Shown one piece after another: positions 17,890 to 27,123 of a DNA stretch of 64,000 bases. Position 1 is the stretch's first letter. Each line of letters opens with the position of its first letter. The stretch comes from Amycolatopsis nigrescens CSC17Ta-90 (GTDB taxonomy: Bacteria > Actinomycetota > Actinomycetes > Mycobacteriales > Pseudonocardiaceae), in the NCBI RefSeq assembly GCF_000384315.1, contig NZ_ARVW01000001.1, forward strand, positions 3,286,157 through 3,350,156. The letters run 5' to 3'. A program made the translations under genes and the position numbers. The notes below the pieces were generated by a model. The model was not told where the DNA came from, made no database searches, and saw only the letters and a program-made list of their open reading frames with translations.

Positions 17890-18794
17890 GCCAGTTCCCC
17901 CTTACGAACGGCCGCGACCCAGGTCGCGGCGCTGGTGAAGTCGTCGTTCCCGCCGGCGGGCTCGATGGTGGCCGGGACACCGTCCGCACGCGGATGCGAA
18001 CCGAGGAAGCGCACGTTGTCGCAACGGCGGCGCAGTGCCGCGAGCGCGTCCCCGATCCGGGGCTCGGCGACATGGCCCTCGAAGTCGATGAAGAACCGGT
18101 ACTCGCCGAAATTGCCGCGAAGCGGGCGGGCGTCCAGTTTGGTCAGGTTGATCCCGCGGAAGGCGAGCTCGGTGAGCAGTTCGGCCAGGGTGCCGGTCCG
18201 GTTGGCCGCCGCGGCCACCACCGACGTCCGATCCGAACCGCTCGGCTCCGGCAGCGGGCCTGGCCGGCGGACCAGCAGGAACCGGGTCTGCGCGTCGTTC
18301 TCGTCGGCGACCCCGGTGGCCAGCACCCGCAGCGGGTAGTGCTCCACGGCGACCGGCGCGGTCACCGCGGCGTCGAACTGCCCGCTCTGCACCTCCACCG
18401 CCGCCGCGGCGGTGGAGGAGGTGGCCACCGGCGTCGCGCCGGGCAGGTTGTCCTCCAGCCACCGGCGCACCTGCGCAAGCGCATGCGGATGGCTGGCGAC
18501 GGTCTTGATCTCCGCGCCGTCCGGCCTGGCCAGCACGCTGAAGTGCACCGGCAGCAGCGCCTCCGCCACGGCCACCAGCGGCAGGTCTTCGGCCAAGGAG
18601 TCCAAAGTCGCGGTCACCGCGCCTTCGACCGAGTTCTCCACCGGCACACAGGCCGCGTCGGCGTCGCCCGCGCGCACCGCCGCCAGCGCGAGCCGGATGG
18701 TTTCGGCAGGCACCAGCTCGTCCTCGGGAGCGAGCACACGCGCGGCCTGTTCGGTAAAAGTCCCCTGCGGCCCGAAATAGGCGATCCTCGACAC
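17886..18794 (-). CDS. pheA: Prephenate dehydratase
   Basis: 302 residues. It converts prephenate to phenylpyruvate in phenylalanine synthesis. The dehydratase domain (about 1-185) shows YFGPQGTFTEQAA, PVENSVEG and the catalytic TRFLLV motif. A regulatory ACT domain follows, with NRTGTLAELL and FFIDFEGH. The two-domain layout matches phenylalanine-inhibited enzymes. The GTG at 18794 gives a standard N-terminus. The stop overlaps the phosphatase start. Confidence 0.95.
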   Translation of the reverse strand: MSRIAYFGPQGTFTEQAARVLAPEDELVPAETIRLALAAVRAGDADAACVPVENSVEGAVTATLDSLAEDLPLVAVAEALLPVHFSVLARPDGAEIKTVASHPHALAQVRRWLEDNLPGATPVATSSTAAAAVEVQSGQFDAAVTAPVAVEHYPLRVLATGVADENDAQTRFLLVRRPGPLPEPSGSDRTSVVAAAANRTGTLAELLTELAFRGINLTKLDARPLRGNFGEYRFFIDFEGHVAEPRIGDALAALRRRCDNVRFLGSHPRADGVPATIEPAGGNDDFTSAATWVAAVRKGELA

Positions 18795-18891
18795 GCCGCC
18801 AGGCTACGCAAACCCGCTGTGTGCACATTCACTCGGACAGCCGGTAGGCAAACCGGTTACGCCGGGTGGCGTTTTTTGCCATGCTGTATGG

Positions 18892-19506
18892 GTGACCGCC
18901 GAATCCGGCACGCACACCACCCGGAAGGGCTCCGGGGAGCAGGCCATACCCCGCACACCGGAACTGGTGCTGTGCGCTGTCGACGAACCGCTGGCCCAAG
19001 CCTGGCAGGCCGTGCTGCGCCCACTGGGCGGCTCCGTGCGCGTGCACCGCGGATCGGTCCTCGACGTGCCCGCGCAGGCGGTGGTCAGTCCCGCGAACTC
19101 CTACGGCTGGATGCGCGGCGGCATCGACGCCGTCTACGCCCGCGCGTTCCCCGAGGTGGAGCAGAACGTGCGGAGTGCGGTGCTCGCCTACCACGGCGGC
19201 GAACTGCCGATCGGTGAAGCGGTCGTGGTGCCCACCGGCGAGCCCTCCCCGGCCTGGCTGATCAGCGCACCGACCATGCGCGAACCCGGTGAGCTGCTGC
19301 CCGCGGACACCGTGCACCCCTATCTCGCCGCGCGGGCGGTGTTCCTGCAATGGCGGGACGGCAGGCTCGAACAGGGCTTCGACGTCCGCCGCGTGGTGGA
19401 CACCATCGCGATGCCCGGCCTCGGCACCGGCGTCGGCGGAGTCTCGCCGGAGACCTGCGCACGCCAGGTCGCCGCCGCCTGGGAAGAGGTCTTCGCCACT
19501 CGGTGA
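18892..19506 (+). CDS. Macro domain protein (ADP-ribose-binding type)
   Basis: 204 residues. Macro-domain features include DVPAQAVVSPANSYGWMRGGID (ligand-binding loop 1) and the glycine-rich GLGTGVGGV near the C-terminus. Such proteins bind or hydrolyse ADP-ribose derivatives. The first 25 residues look disordered. It starts with GTG and is divergent from pheA across about 97 bases. A long hairpin follows its stop. The partner system is unknown. Confidence 0.82.
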   Translation: MTAESGTHTTRKGSGEQAIPRTPELVLCAVDEPLAQAWQAVLRPLGGSVRVHRGSVLDVPAQAVVSPANSYGWMRGGIDAVYARAFPEVEQNVRSAVLAYHGGELPIGEAVVVPTGEPSPAWLISAPTMREPGELLPADTVHPYLAARAVFLQWRDGRLEQGFDVRRVVDTIAMPGLGTGVGGVSPETCARQVAAAWEEVFATR

Positions 19507-19537
19507 CCCACCGTCACCCCACCCCGGCAGCGACTGT

Positions 19538-19588
19538 CCCTTAAGGCCACCATAACGGCATTCAGTGCCGACATGGTGGCCTTAAGGG
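19538..19588. terminator. Long stem-loop (inverted repeat family III)
   Basis: Sixteen perfectly paired bases, CCCTTAAGGCCACCAT (19538-19553) with 19573-19588, enclose a second stem CGGCA/TGCCG with a TTCAG loop. It lies 32 bases after the macro gene stop and well before coaA. There is no T-tract, so it may be a processing or retroregulatory hairpin rather than a classical terminator. Confidence 0.75.
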
Positions 19589-19759
19589 GCTGCTCCCCCG
19601 ACTACAGCGAGTGGCGAAAACACGGGCGTGTAGTAAGTCACAGCGCGTTTACCGCAGGTAAGCCCTACCGTTGAAGAGCCGCAATTGCAGCGGCGGCAAT
19701 GGCTGGAACCGCGTTACGAAGTTGTAGGCATCGGTGCCGACACCGAGTGGAGTGTGCGA

Positions 19760-20692
19760 ATGCCACGGGTCCGCGAACTGAGCCCCTACGTGGAGCTTCA
19801 CCGGGAACAATGGCGCGAACTGCGGAGATCCACTCCGCTGCCGCTGACCGCGGCGGAACTGGTCCGGCTGCGCGGGCTCGGCGAACAGGTCGACCTTGCC
19901 GAGGTCGCCGAGGTCTACCTCCCGCTGTCCCGGCTGATCAACCTCCAGGTCGCGGCAAGGCAGCGGCTGTACGAGGCGACCACCACCTTCCTCGGCGAGG
20001 ACTGCCGCAACACCAAGGTGCCGTTCGTGATCGGCATCGCGGGCAGTGTCGCGGTCGGCAAGTCGACCACCGCGCGAATCCTGCGCACCCTGCTCGCCCG
20101 CTGGCCGGACCACCCCAGGGTCGACCTGGTCACCACGGACGGCTTCCTCTACCCGCGGGCCGAACTGGTGCGCCGCGGCATCATGCACCGCAAGGGCTTC
20201 CCGGAGAGCTACGACCGCCGGGCGCTGCTCAGGTTCGTCGCCGAGGTGAAATCCGGGGCGGAAGAGGTCAGCGCGCCGGTCTACTCGCACCTGGCCTACG
20301 ACATCCTGCCCGGCGAGGAGCAGGTGGTCCGCCGGCCGGACATCCTGATCGTCGAGGGCTTGAACGTGCTGCAGACCGGTCCCCGGCTTACCGTGTCCGA
20401 CCTGTTCGACTTCTCGATCTACGTGGACGCGCACAACGACGACATCGAACGCTGGTACGTCGAGCGCTTCCTCAAGCTGCGGCACACCGCCTTCGCCGAC
20501 CCGGCCTCGCATTTCCACCACTTCGCCGGGCTGTCCGACGACGAGGCACGGGCCGAGGGGCTGCACCTGTGGCGCACCATCAACGAGCCCAACCTGGTGG
20601 AGAACATCCGGCCGACCCGGCCGCGGGCGACCCTGGTGCTGCGCAAGGACGCCGACCATTCGATCAACCGGGTCCGGCTGCGCAAGCTCTGA
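19760..20692 (+). CDS. coaA: Type I pantothenate kinase
   Basis: 310 residues. It performs the first committed step of coenzyme A synthesis. The P-loop GSVAVGKST is at 95-103, and [11 protein letters not shown] and [11 protein letters not shown] are family signatures. The end [18 protein letters not shown] is nearly invariant in actinobacteria. The ATG at 19760 gives [18 protein letters not shown], matching the mycobacterial N-terminus; earlier in-frame codons would add an unconserved leader. A nine-pair hairpin follows. Confidence 0.96.
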   Translation: MPRVRELSPYVELHREQWRELRRSTPLPLTAAELVRLRGLGEQVDLAEVAEVYLPLSRLINLQVAARQRLYEATTTFLGEDCRNTKVPFVIGIAGSVAVGKSTTARILRTLLARWPDHPRVDLVTTDGFLYPRAELVRRGIMHRKGFPESYDRRALLRFVAEVKSGAEEVSAPVYSHLAYDILPGEEQVVRRPDILIVEGLNVLQTGPRLTVSDLFDFSIYVDAHNDDIERWYVERFLKLRHTAFADPASHFHHFAGLSDDEARAEGLHLWRTINEPNLVENIRPTRPRATLVLRKDADHSINRVRLRKL

Positions 20693-20702
20693 CCTGGCGC
20701 AG

Positions 20703-20726
20703 CCGCCCGTTGCGCCTAACGGGCGG
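20703..20726 (+). terminator. Hairpin terminator after coaA
   Basis: CCGCCCGTT (20703-20711) pairs with AACGGGCGG (20718-20726) across a six-base loop, 10 bases after the coaA stop. There is no T-tract, which is usual in GC-rich actinomycetes. Confidence 0.65.
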
Positions 20727-20905
20727 GCCGGCCCCGCCGGCGGAGGCCATTCGTGGCCCGGCGCGACTTTGGGTGTGCGCGAGGTCGGCCGAACGGCCGA
20801 TCCCGCTCGGCCAGCGGTAACCGGTTGGCCGATACCGCCATACCCCCTCCGCGGTGACCCTGGTTAGCAAGGAAACACCCCTTGAACCGGAGAGGAGGCG
20901 GGCAG

Positions 20906-21070
20906 ATGTTTTCCATCATCCTGACCTGGATAGGCGCCATGCTCGGTATAGCGCTGCTGGTGACGATGGCCTTCGGCGCGTTCATCCTCGATTTCGACGA
21001 CGCGATCGGCGATCGTCGCGAGAAGGCCGCGGAGCTGGCGAAAAAAGCTTCCGGCAGCACCGCGGCCTGA
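20906..21070 (+). CDS. Small single-span membrane protein
   Basis: 54 residues. The ATG at 20906 has AGGAGG seven bases upstream (20893-20898), one of the strongest ribosome sites in the window. An in-frame TTG at 20882 would place this site inside the gene. One membrane helix (about 3-30) is followed by a charged tail (DDAIGDRREKAAELAKKA). Family and role are unknown. It converges on the GH25 gene. Confidence 0.68.
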   Translation: MFSIILTWIGAMLGIALLVTMAFGAFILDFDDAIGDRREKAAELAKKASGSTAA

Positions 21071-21080
21071 CCGAAACCCG

Positions 21081-21692
21081 TTATGGAATCGTGAAACTGG
21101 CGACACCGTAGGAACCGACCGTCGCGTTCCTGTCCACGCTTCCCGGAATTCCGGGCACCGAACCGGTACTGCTGTGCTGGTGCACCGCGAGTCGCGAGTG
21201 TGCCCAGCCCGGGTTGCCGGGATCCCCGTTGTAGCGAGCGATCCACAGCAGCACCCCGTCATCGGCCCATTCGTCCGGCCGCAGGATGGTGGTGAACCAG
21301 TTCAGGTTCGCGTACACCAACATGCCCCGCACGCCGGTGCGTTCCCGGAACTGCGCGATGAAGTCGCGGGCGAACGCGTTGGGGTCGCCGAACCCTTCGG
21401 CCTCCAGGTCCAGCGCCGGCCAGATACTGCCCGAGCCGAGCAAGCCCCGCTCGGACAACCGGTCCGCGAAATGCGCGACCTGCGCCCCGACGTCCACCGG
21501 TCGCGCGAAGTGGTAGCCACCCGCCGCGACCCCGGCTCCGCGGGCGCCGTCGGCGTACCCGGCGGAGGTCGGGTCCACGTAGTCGGTGGACTCGGTCACC
21601 TTCAGCACCGCGTAGGTGATGTTGTTGTCCCGCACCGCTTTCCAGTCCTCGACGGACTGGTAGTGGGAGATGTCTATGCCGTAGTCCGTCAT
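21081..21692 (-). CDS. GH25 family lysozyme-like hydrolase
   Basis: 203 residues. GH25 enzymes cut the MurNAc-GlcNAc bond of peptidoglycan. The catalytic acidic pair is present: the N-terminal YGIDISHYQ and the later ALDLEAEG strand. The ATG at 21692 has GGAGGT at good spacing. No signal peptide or cell-wall-binding domain is visible, so release may need another route or lysis. Confidence 0.88.
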   Translation of the reverse strand: MTDYGIDISHYQSVEDWKAVRDNNITYAVLKVTESTDYVDPTSAGYADGARGAGVAAGGYHFARPVDVGAQVAHFADRLSERGLLGSGSIWPALDLEAEGFGDPNAFARDFIAQFRERTGVRGMLVYANLNWFTTILRPDEWADDGVLLWIARYNGDPGNPGWAHSRLAVHQHSSTGSVPGIPGSVDRNATVGSYGVASFTIP

Positions 21693-21815
21693 CGCCGACC
21701 TCCACAGCCTGAGCCTGGGTGTCATTCCACTGTCCCAGCCTGCCGGTGGTCAGCCCGGCCGAGCAGGTGAATTTCACACAGGTGGAGCAGAGATCAGGTA
21801 AGCGGGTACCGAGAG

Positions 21816-23390
21816 TCAGCCCAGCGCGCTCAGCCCCCGGCAGTAGTCCTCCAGATCGAACTCCAGCCGCTCGTCCTCGGTCTGCCGCAGCTGCTCACCG
21901 AGCACCCGGCCCAGTTCGAGCAGCACTTCTTCGCGTTCGAGGCCCTTCTCGACCAGCCGCTGCGCGGCCTGCCACACCTCGGGCGGGTCGTTCTCCCAGA
22001 GCTGGTCGACCACGGTCGTCTTGACCGCGAGCTCGAACCGCGGCTCCCCGTCGAACTCGTCCCCGGCCAGCGACTCGTGGTACTCCGGGTGCTCGCCGAT
22101 CACCAGCAGCCGGCGCTGCTCGGGGTCGCCGGGGGAAAGCTCCAGCTCCTCGCCGCCGATCTCGGTGTAGACGGAGGGAATCGCGAACATCCGGCGGTCC
22201 AGCAGTTCGGCGACCTCCGCCGGGTCCAGCGGTTCCCCGTCCTCCGTACCGTCCACATCGTCCAGATAAGCGTCCAAAACGGACTCGTCCTGGCCGAACT
22301 CCTCCAGGCTCTCCGCGAGCAGATCGGTCAGCGCGGCCACCGCGGTCTCGGACAGGCCGTCCCGCGCGCCGGCCCACTCGGCCCAGCCGAGCAGCACCTC
22401 CCCCAGCGCGTCGATCAGCTCGTCATCGAGCTCGTTTTCCGCGTCGGACAAGGCATCCAGGAAGTAGGCCAGTTTTTCCGGGCCGACCCGCAGCGGCCGC
22501 CGCGGATCGTGCGCACAGCCGAAGTCGACGATCAGTCCGGCCACCGCGCGGGCCGCCGGGGTGTCCTCGACCTTCTCCGCGGACACCGCGGCGAAGAACT
22601 CGGCGACCGCCTCGTCCCGTTGCTCCGCGGTCCATTCGGCGGGCTCCGGTTCCGGTGCCGGCTCCGGCAGGCTCCGCAGGCGCGCCAGTGCCAGCGCGCG
22701 GAACCGGATGAAGTCGGCGCTGACCTCGGGGTCCTCGAACCGGTCGGTGGCCGCGAGGCCGTCGGTGAGCAACCGGTTCGCGAACTCGGGCGGGAGCTGC
22801 TCGACGGTGACCAGCTCACCGCCCTCCACCGCCTGGTCGCGCATCTCGGCCAGCACCTCGTCCGGCGATTCGACGACCACGACGTCCTTGACCCAGCCGC
22901 TGAACTCGGTGAAGTCGACCAGCGCCAGCACCCCGTGCGCGGTCTCGCCCTCGCCGAACACGCACAGCACCGAGGACGCGTCGCCGTACACATCGGAGGT
23001 CCGCCAGCACTCGCCGGCGGCGACCTGGGCGAAGCCCGGCGCCCACTCCGGCTCTGGCAGCCCACCGGCGACCACCTTGGCCAGCGCGTCGGCGGCATGC
23101 CGGCGCTGGTCGGCGGTCTCGGCCAGCACGCTCAGCGCGGTGAGCAGCGCGGCCGCGGCCGGGTTCGCCTTGCGCTCGGCGAACTCGATCAGCTCGGGGC
23201 CGAGATCATCGTCCGCTTCCCACCACTCACCCATGATCTCCGAGGTGAGCAGCTCGACCTGCAGGTGCTCCGGCTCGTTGCCGAGCTCGGCGAAGTCACG
23301 CAACACGTCCTTGAAGAAGCCGTTCACACTCTGCTGCGCGTCCTCTTCGTTGGAGGACTGCGTCTTCCGTACACGACTCACCGGGCTCAT
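21816..23390 (-). CDS. Large acidic protein with DUF1841-like C-terminus
   Basis: 524 residues, very rich in Glu, Asp, Ala and Leu, with no signal peptide or membrane segment. The last 60 residues resemble DUF1841: ELAVKTTVVDQLWENDPPEVW followed by a helix AAQRLVEKGLEREEVLLELG. The rest is helical and unassigned. It lies 42 bases downstream of the DUF6880-like gene and is probably cotranscribed. The 3' end is free of neighbours for about 120 bases. Function unknown. Confidence 0.68.
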   Translation of the reverse strand: MSPVSRVRKTQSSNEEDAQQSVNGFFKDVLRDFAELGNEPEHLQVELLTSEIMGEWWEADDDLGPELIEFAERKANPAAAALLTALSVLAETADQRRHAADALAKVVAGGLPEPEWAPGFAQVAAGECWRTSDVYGDASSVLCVFGEGETAHGVLALVDFTEFSGWVKDVVVVESPDEVLAEMRDQAVEGGELVTVEQLPPEFANRLLTDGLAATDRFEDPEVSADFIRFRALALARLRSLPEPAPEPEPAEWTAEQRDEAVAEFFAAVSAEKVEDTPAARAVAGLIVDFGCAHDPRRPLRVGPEKLAYFLDALSDAENELDDELIDALGEVLLGWAEWAGARDGLSETAVAALTDLLAESLEEFGQDESVLDAYLDDVDGTEDGEPLDPAEVAELLDRRMFAIPSVYTEIGGEELELSPGDPEQRRLLVIGEHPEYHESLAGDEFDGEPRFELAVKTTVVDQLWENDPPEVWQAAQRLVEKGLEREEVLLELGRVLGEQLRQTEDERLEFDLEDYCRGLSALG

Positions 23391-23432
23391 GGCGCCTATG
23401 TTTCCACCGTCCCCGGCGGCCGATCGCGCGGG

Positions 23433-24557
23433 TCAGCTGTGCGCGATTTTGGGCAGCGCGATCCGCGCGTTCCGCAGCTCGGCGAGCAGCCTTGTCTTGC
23501 GCCGGTGGGTTTCCACCAGCTCCGCCAGGTAGCCGGCGAACTCCTCGGGTGTGCCGGCCCGCCGGTGCAGGGTCCGCAGCCGGCGCAGCTCCTTGGCGGC
23601 CTGCTGGTAACCCGCGGCGTCCTTCTGCGCGATCAGCTCCTCGACCTGCGCCCGGCACGCCCGAACCAGCTCGCCGGTGTCTTCGGTGTCTGCCGTGTCT
23701 TCTGTGTCCTTAATGGACACCGGAGGCACGGCGGGTGCCGGAGGCTCGGTCGACGGACGGGGCTGCCCCTTGTCCTTCACCAGCGCCTTCGCCGCGTGCG
23801 CGATCGCTTCGGTGTGCCGCCCGGCGGCCCGCAGCACCCGGACGATCTTGAGACTGACCTCCAGCCGGGGCGGTTTCGCGGACAGGATGGCGACCAGCTC
23901 GTCCACGTCACCGGAGATCTCGGCCAGTTCCTCCAGCAGCCGCCCCGCGACCTGGCGGCGCGGATCGTCCTGCGCCGCATCGGTCTCCGCCAGCACTTTG
24001 TCCACAGTGGACCGTATCCGGCGCAGCCCGGGTTCACCGAGCGCGGCGGCGAAGGCGGACAGCTCGATCGGCGGCCCGCCCGGCAGCCCGAACTCGATGC
24101 CCAGAATCCAGTCGGCGAGCCGGTCCGCCGGCGGCGGATGCGCGGCACAGGCCCGCGCGTACAACGCCACCGCGCGGGCCAGCTCGTCACCGGTCGCGCC
24201 GGTCGGGTCGTCCAGCCTGCCCAGCGCCTCGCTGATCTGGTCCACCGCGCGCCTTGCCAGCGGCGCCAGATCGGCCTGGGTACCAGCGTCCAGCAGCCGG
24301 CGCAGGGTGTCCAGCACCGGGCCGACCTTGGTCGCGTACGCGGTGGCTTCCTCGTGCGGCACGAGGTCCGGGGACGCGTTGTCCAGCAGCCGATGCGCCT
24401 CCGCCACCGCCCCGCCCTGCGCGGCCGCCCGCAGTTCGAGCTCCTGACGCAGCCGCGGGTCCCGGTCCGCCTGCTCGACCAGCAGTTCGGCCAGCGTGGG
24501 CACATCGAGCGAGCGCAGGTAGGCACGCAGATCCGGGGACGGGGTCACCTGCCCCAT
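23433..24557 (-). CDS. DUF6880-like helical protein
   Basis: 374 residues. The N-terminus LRAYLRSLDVPTLAELLVEQADRDPRLRQ matches the helical repeat region often found next to or fused with SWIM zinc-finger proteins (DUF6880). A low-complexity acidic stretch, DTEDTADTEDTGE, comes from a short imperfect nucleotide repeat near 23680-23715. The ATG at 24557 gives a compact N-terminus; a longer frame upstream lacks conserved sequence. Probable operon with the DUF1841-like gene. Function unknown. Confidence 0.62.
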   Translation of the reverse strand: MGQVTPSPDLRAYLRSLDVPTLAELLVEQADRDPRLRQELELRAAAQGGAVAEAHRLLDNASPDLVPHEEATAYATKVGPVLDTLRRLLDAGTQADLAPLARRAVDQISEALGRLDDPTGATGDELARAVALYARACAAHPPPADRLADWILGIEFGLPGGPPIELSAFAAALGEPGLRRIRSTVDKVLAETDAAQDDPRRQVAGRLLEELAEISGDVDELVAILSAKPPRLEVSLKIVRVLRAAGRHTEAIAHAAKALVKDKGQPRPSTEPPAPAVPPVSIKDTEDTADTEDTGELVRACRAQVEELIAQKDAAGYQQAAKELRRLRTLHRRAGTPEEFAGYLAELVETHRRKTRLLAELRNARIALPKIAHS

Positions 24558-24635
24558 AGTGCCGCACCCGTTCGGCGCTGGCCGACGGCCAACTGCGTAC
24601 TCTTTTCGGCCTAACCGGCCACCCTCGGTCAGCAT

Positions 24636-24995
24636 TCAGCTCACCGCCGGCACCCGGAGTGAGTCCGCCGGCCGGAAGATCACCTCACGCCGCGCGATCA
24701 GCTCGTTGAGCAGGCCCCGCACCACCAGTACCGGCAGGTCCAACCTGCTCGCCGCCTCGGCCACCGAGATCGGCCGCTGGCACAGCCGCAGCAGTCGCTC
24801 CAGCTCCGGCGGCAGGCCGGTCTTCGCCCGCACCGGCACCAGCGCGACGACCAGAGTGACCGGCTCCAGGCCGTAGGTGTTCGGCCGGGCCCGGCCGCGC
24901 ACCATCGCATAGGGCCGCACCAGCGGACCGGCGGCCTCGTCGAAGAACGGCTCGTCACCGGGATTCACAGGCTGTAAGGCGCTTTCGCCGGCCAT
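24636..24995 (-). CDS. DUF742 family protein (CvnC-like)
   Basis: 119 residues. LVRPYAMVRGRARP near 25-38 and a winged-helix-like region (LCQRPISVAEAASRLDLPVLVVRGLLNELI) define DUF742, the third protein of Streptomyces conservons. The ATG at 24995 lies 31 bases inside the end of the sensor kinase gene, so translation is coupled. The roadblock protein (CvnB) and GTPase (CvnD) normally found with it are absent here. Confidence 0.85.
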   Translation of the reverse strand: MAGESALQPVNPGDEPFFDEAAGPLVRPYAMVRGRARPNTYGLEPVTLVVALVPVRAKTGLPPELERLLRLCQRPISVAEAASRLDLPVLVVRGLLNELIARREVIFRPADSLRVPAVS

Positions 24996-27010
24996 CCGCC
25001 CTCCTCCCGCACCGGGGTGACACGTTTCGGCGGGGGCATGTGCAGGGTGGTCGCGACCCGCCTCGGCCGCGGTGACGGAACGTCGCCGTCGGCCTGGTCC
25101 GGCACCGGCTCGGCGGAGAGCAGCTCGCTGCGGATCAGCACGATCGCCCGCACCCCGCCGTAACCGGACTCCTGCAGGGTCACCCCGATCCGGTGCCGGG
25201 CGGCCAGGGTGCCCACCACGAACAGGCCGAGCCGCGGCTCGCCGGACAACGCCATCCGGCTGAAGTCCGGTGGACTGTGCAGCAACGCGTTCAGCTCCGC
25301 GCGCCGGTCGTCGTCCAGCCCGCAGCCCTGGTCCTCGATCTCGAGCACCAGCCCACGGCCGACCGGGTTGCCGCGCACCTCGACCCCCGCTTCGGAGAAC
25401 GAGCTGGCGTTGTCGATCAGCTCGGCCAGCAGATGCACCAGGTCGGCCACCACCGAGCCGTCGAGGTACACGTCCGGCACCGCGGTCAGGCCGACCTTCG
25501 CGTAGTCCTCGGTCTCCGCGATCGCGCTGCGCACCGCGTCGTCGAGGCGGACCGGGTTGCGCCACTGCCGGGCCGGCCTGGAACCGCCGAGCACCATCAG
25601 GTTCTCCGCGTTGCGCCGGGAGCGGGTGGTCAGGTGGTCGAGCTGGAAGAGCAGCTCGAGCTGGCCGGGGTCCTGCTGGTTCCGTTCCGCCTGATCGAGC
25701 ACCTTCAACTGCCGATGCACGAGCAGCTGGCTGCGGTGCGCCAGGCTGAGGAACACCGCGGTGGCGCCCTTCCTGATCTTGGCCTCCTGCACGGCGGCCG
25801 CGATCACGCTCTGCTGCGCCTCGCTGAACCCGTCCGCGACCTGGCCGATCTCGTCCTCGCCGTGGTCGGCGAAGTACACCTCCGCACCGGAGTCCAGCTC
25901 CTCGCCGGTGCGCACCCGACCGAGCAGTTCGGGCAGCTGCCGGTCCGCGACCTGCAGGGTTTCGTCGCGCAGCCCGCTCAGCCTGGCGGCCAGCCGGTTC
26001 GCCAGCCGGTTTCCGGCCAGGCACACGGCCAGCCCGAAGACCACCAGCGCGGCACCGCCGAGCAGCCCGCCGGTCAACGTGTTCCCGCCGCGGTCGAGCG
26101 CCGAGGAAGCCGCCATACCGCCCTGCTGGAGGTACTTCCCGGTGAGCCGGTCGAGCAGGCCGGCCGCGGCCTCCCGCCATTCCGTTTCGGGCACCGGCAG
26201 CTTGGGGGTGACGCCTGGCCCGGCGGAGGTCAGCGCGTTCTCCACCGCGACGACCCGCCTGCCGTCGTCCCCGACCAGCAGGCCACCACGATCCAGAATG
26301 GCGTGGTAGGCGCCCGTCTCCCCGGCGAACATCCGGAAGTCCTCGCCACCGAGGCTGCCCCGCCCGACGGCCGCGGCCGCAAGTGCATCTGCACGGGCAA
26401 AATGTTCGGCGCCAAAAAAAATTCCCAGCGCGGCCGACTGGGACAACGCGAACCGGGCATCGGGTGGCTCGCCCCGTTGCGCGGTCAGCGCGGTGTCGGC
26501 GATCTGGTTGTAGAAGGCGTAGGCCTGCGCGGCCGACTGCTGCGCGGTGTCGATCGCCTGCCGCTGCGCGGGCAGCTGGTCGAGCAGCACCCGCAGCTTG
26601 CCGACCGCGGTCCTGGTCGCGGTGGCCGGGTCTTCCGCCAGCGTGTCCGCCGGCAGCTCGCGAAAGGCCAGGTCGAGCCGGGTCCGCTGCTCGGTCAGCG
26701 CGGCCCTGTTCTCCGCCGGCCTTGCCAGTGCGCGCAGGGTGAGCAGCCGTTCCTCCCGTACCGCGGTGAGGAAGGTCGCGACCGGGGTGATGGTGGCGGC
26801 GAACCGGCCTGCCGGGCCGCGGGTCTCACCGGACTGCGCCACCAGCTGGCCGGTCAGCGCGAGCCCGGCGAGCAGCAGGGCGATACCCGGCACGAGTGCG
26901 AGTGTTCGCACCCGCGCCTGGAGCGATCGCGCCCTGCCACGCGAGCTCGTTGTGCGCCTCAAGCGGTCCAGACCCTTCCGGCTTCGTCGTCGCACCGGGT
27001 CCCCCCGCAC
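24965..27010 (-). CDS. Conservon-type sensor histidine kinase with nitrate/nitrite-sensor-like outer domain (CvnA-like)
   Basis: 681 residues. A basic N-terminus leads to membrane helix 1 (about 36-58) and an extracellular helical NIT-type domain (about 60-310). Membrane helix 2 (about 318-340), a HAMP-like segment and an atypical kinase core follow. SLAHRSQLLVHRQLKVLDQAE replaces the classical H-box. The ATPase part shows ELIDNASSFSEAG and GLGL-type GEPRLGLFVV. The Pro-rich tail is typical of CvnA. A run of eight A (26414-26421, T8 in the sense strand) encodes IFFG in the sensor domain. A promoter with an operator-like palindrome lies upstream. Confidence 0.85.
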   Translation of the reverse strand: MRGDPVRRRSRKGLDRLRRTTSSRGRARSLQARVRTLALVPGIALLLAGLALTGQLVAQSGETRGPAGRFAATITPVATFLTAVREERLLTLRALARPAENRAALTEQRTRLDLAFRELPADTLAEDPATATRTAVGKLRVLLDQLPAQRQAIDTAQQSAAQAYAFYNQIADTALTAQRGEPPDARFALSQSAALGIFFGAEHFARADALAAAAVGRGSLGGEDFRMFAGETGAYHAILDRGGLLVGDDGRRVVAVENALTSAGPGVTPKLPVPETEWREAAAGLLDRLTGKYLQQGGMAASSALDRGGNTLTGGLLGGAALVVFGLAVCLAGNRLANRLAARLSGLRDETLQVADRQLPELLGRVRTGEELDSGAEVYFADHGEDEIGQVADGFSEAQQSVIAAAVQEAKIRKGATAVFLSLAHRSQLLVHRQLKVLDQAERNQQDPGQLELLFQLDHLTTRSRRNAENLMVLGGSRPARQWRNPVRLDDAVRSAIAETEDYAKVGLTAVPDVYLDGSVVADLVHLLAELIDNASSFSEAGVEVRGNPVGRGLVLEIEDQGCGLDDDRRAELNALLHSPPDFSRMALSGEPRLGLFVVGTLAARHRIGVTLQESGYGGVRAIVLIRSELLSAEPVPDQADGDVPSPRPRRVATTLHMPPPKRVTPVREEGGWPAKAPYSL

Positions 27011-27054
27011 CCGACCGCCGGACCGGCGCGAACGCCGCTCCCTCGGCAGAGGTC

Positions 27055-27083
27055 ACGTTATGCAGGCTGCAAATTGCAGTCAA
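27055..27083 (-). promoter_or_regulatory. Promoter of the conservon kinase gene with overlapping palindrome
   Basis: On the minus strand TTGACT (27083-27078), a 17-base spacer and TAACGT (27060-27055) form a good sigma70-type promoter, about 45 bases before the GTG at 27010. The palindrome CTGCAA-A-TTGCAG (27067-27079) covers the -35 edge and spacer, so a dimeric regulator could occlude it. Confidence 0.62.
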
Positions 27084-27123
27084 CGGAGGTGCCCCATACG
27101 GCCGATGGGCGCCCCGTAACCGG

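Noticed and set aside
23995..24012. DnaA-box-like TTGTCCACA inside the DUF6880-like gene
   Set aside because: It is a single site within a coding region without the GC-rich box or paired partner of the composite element.
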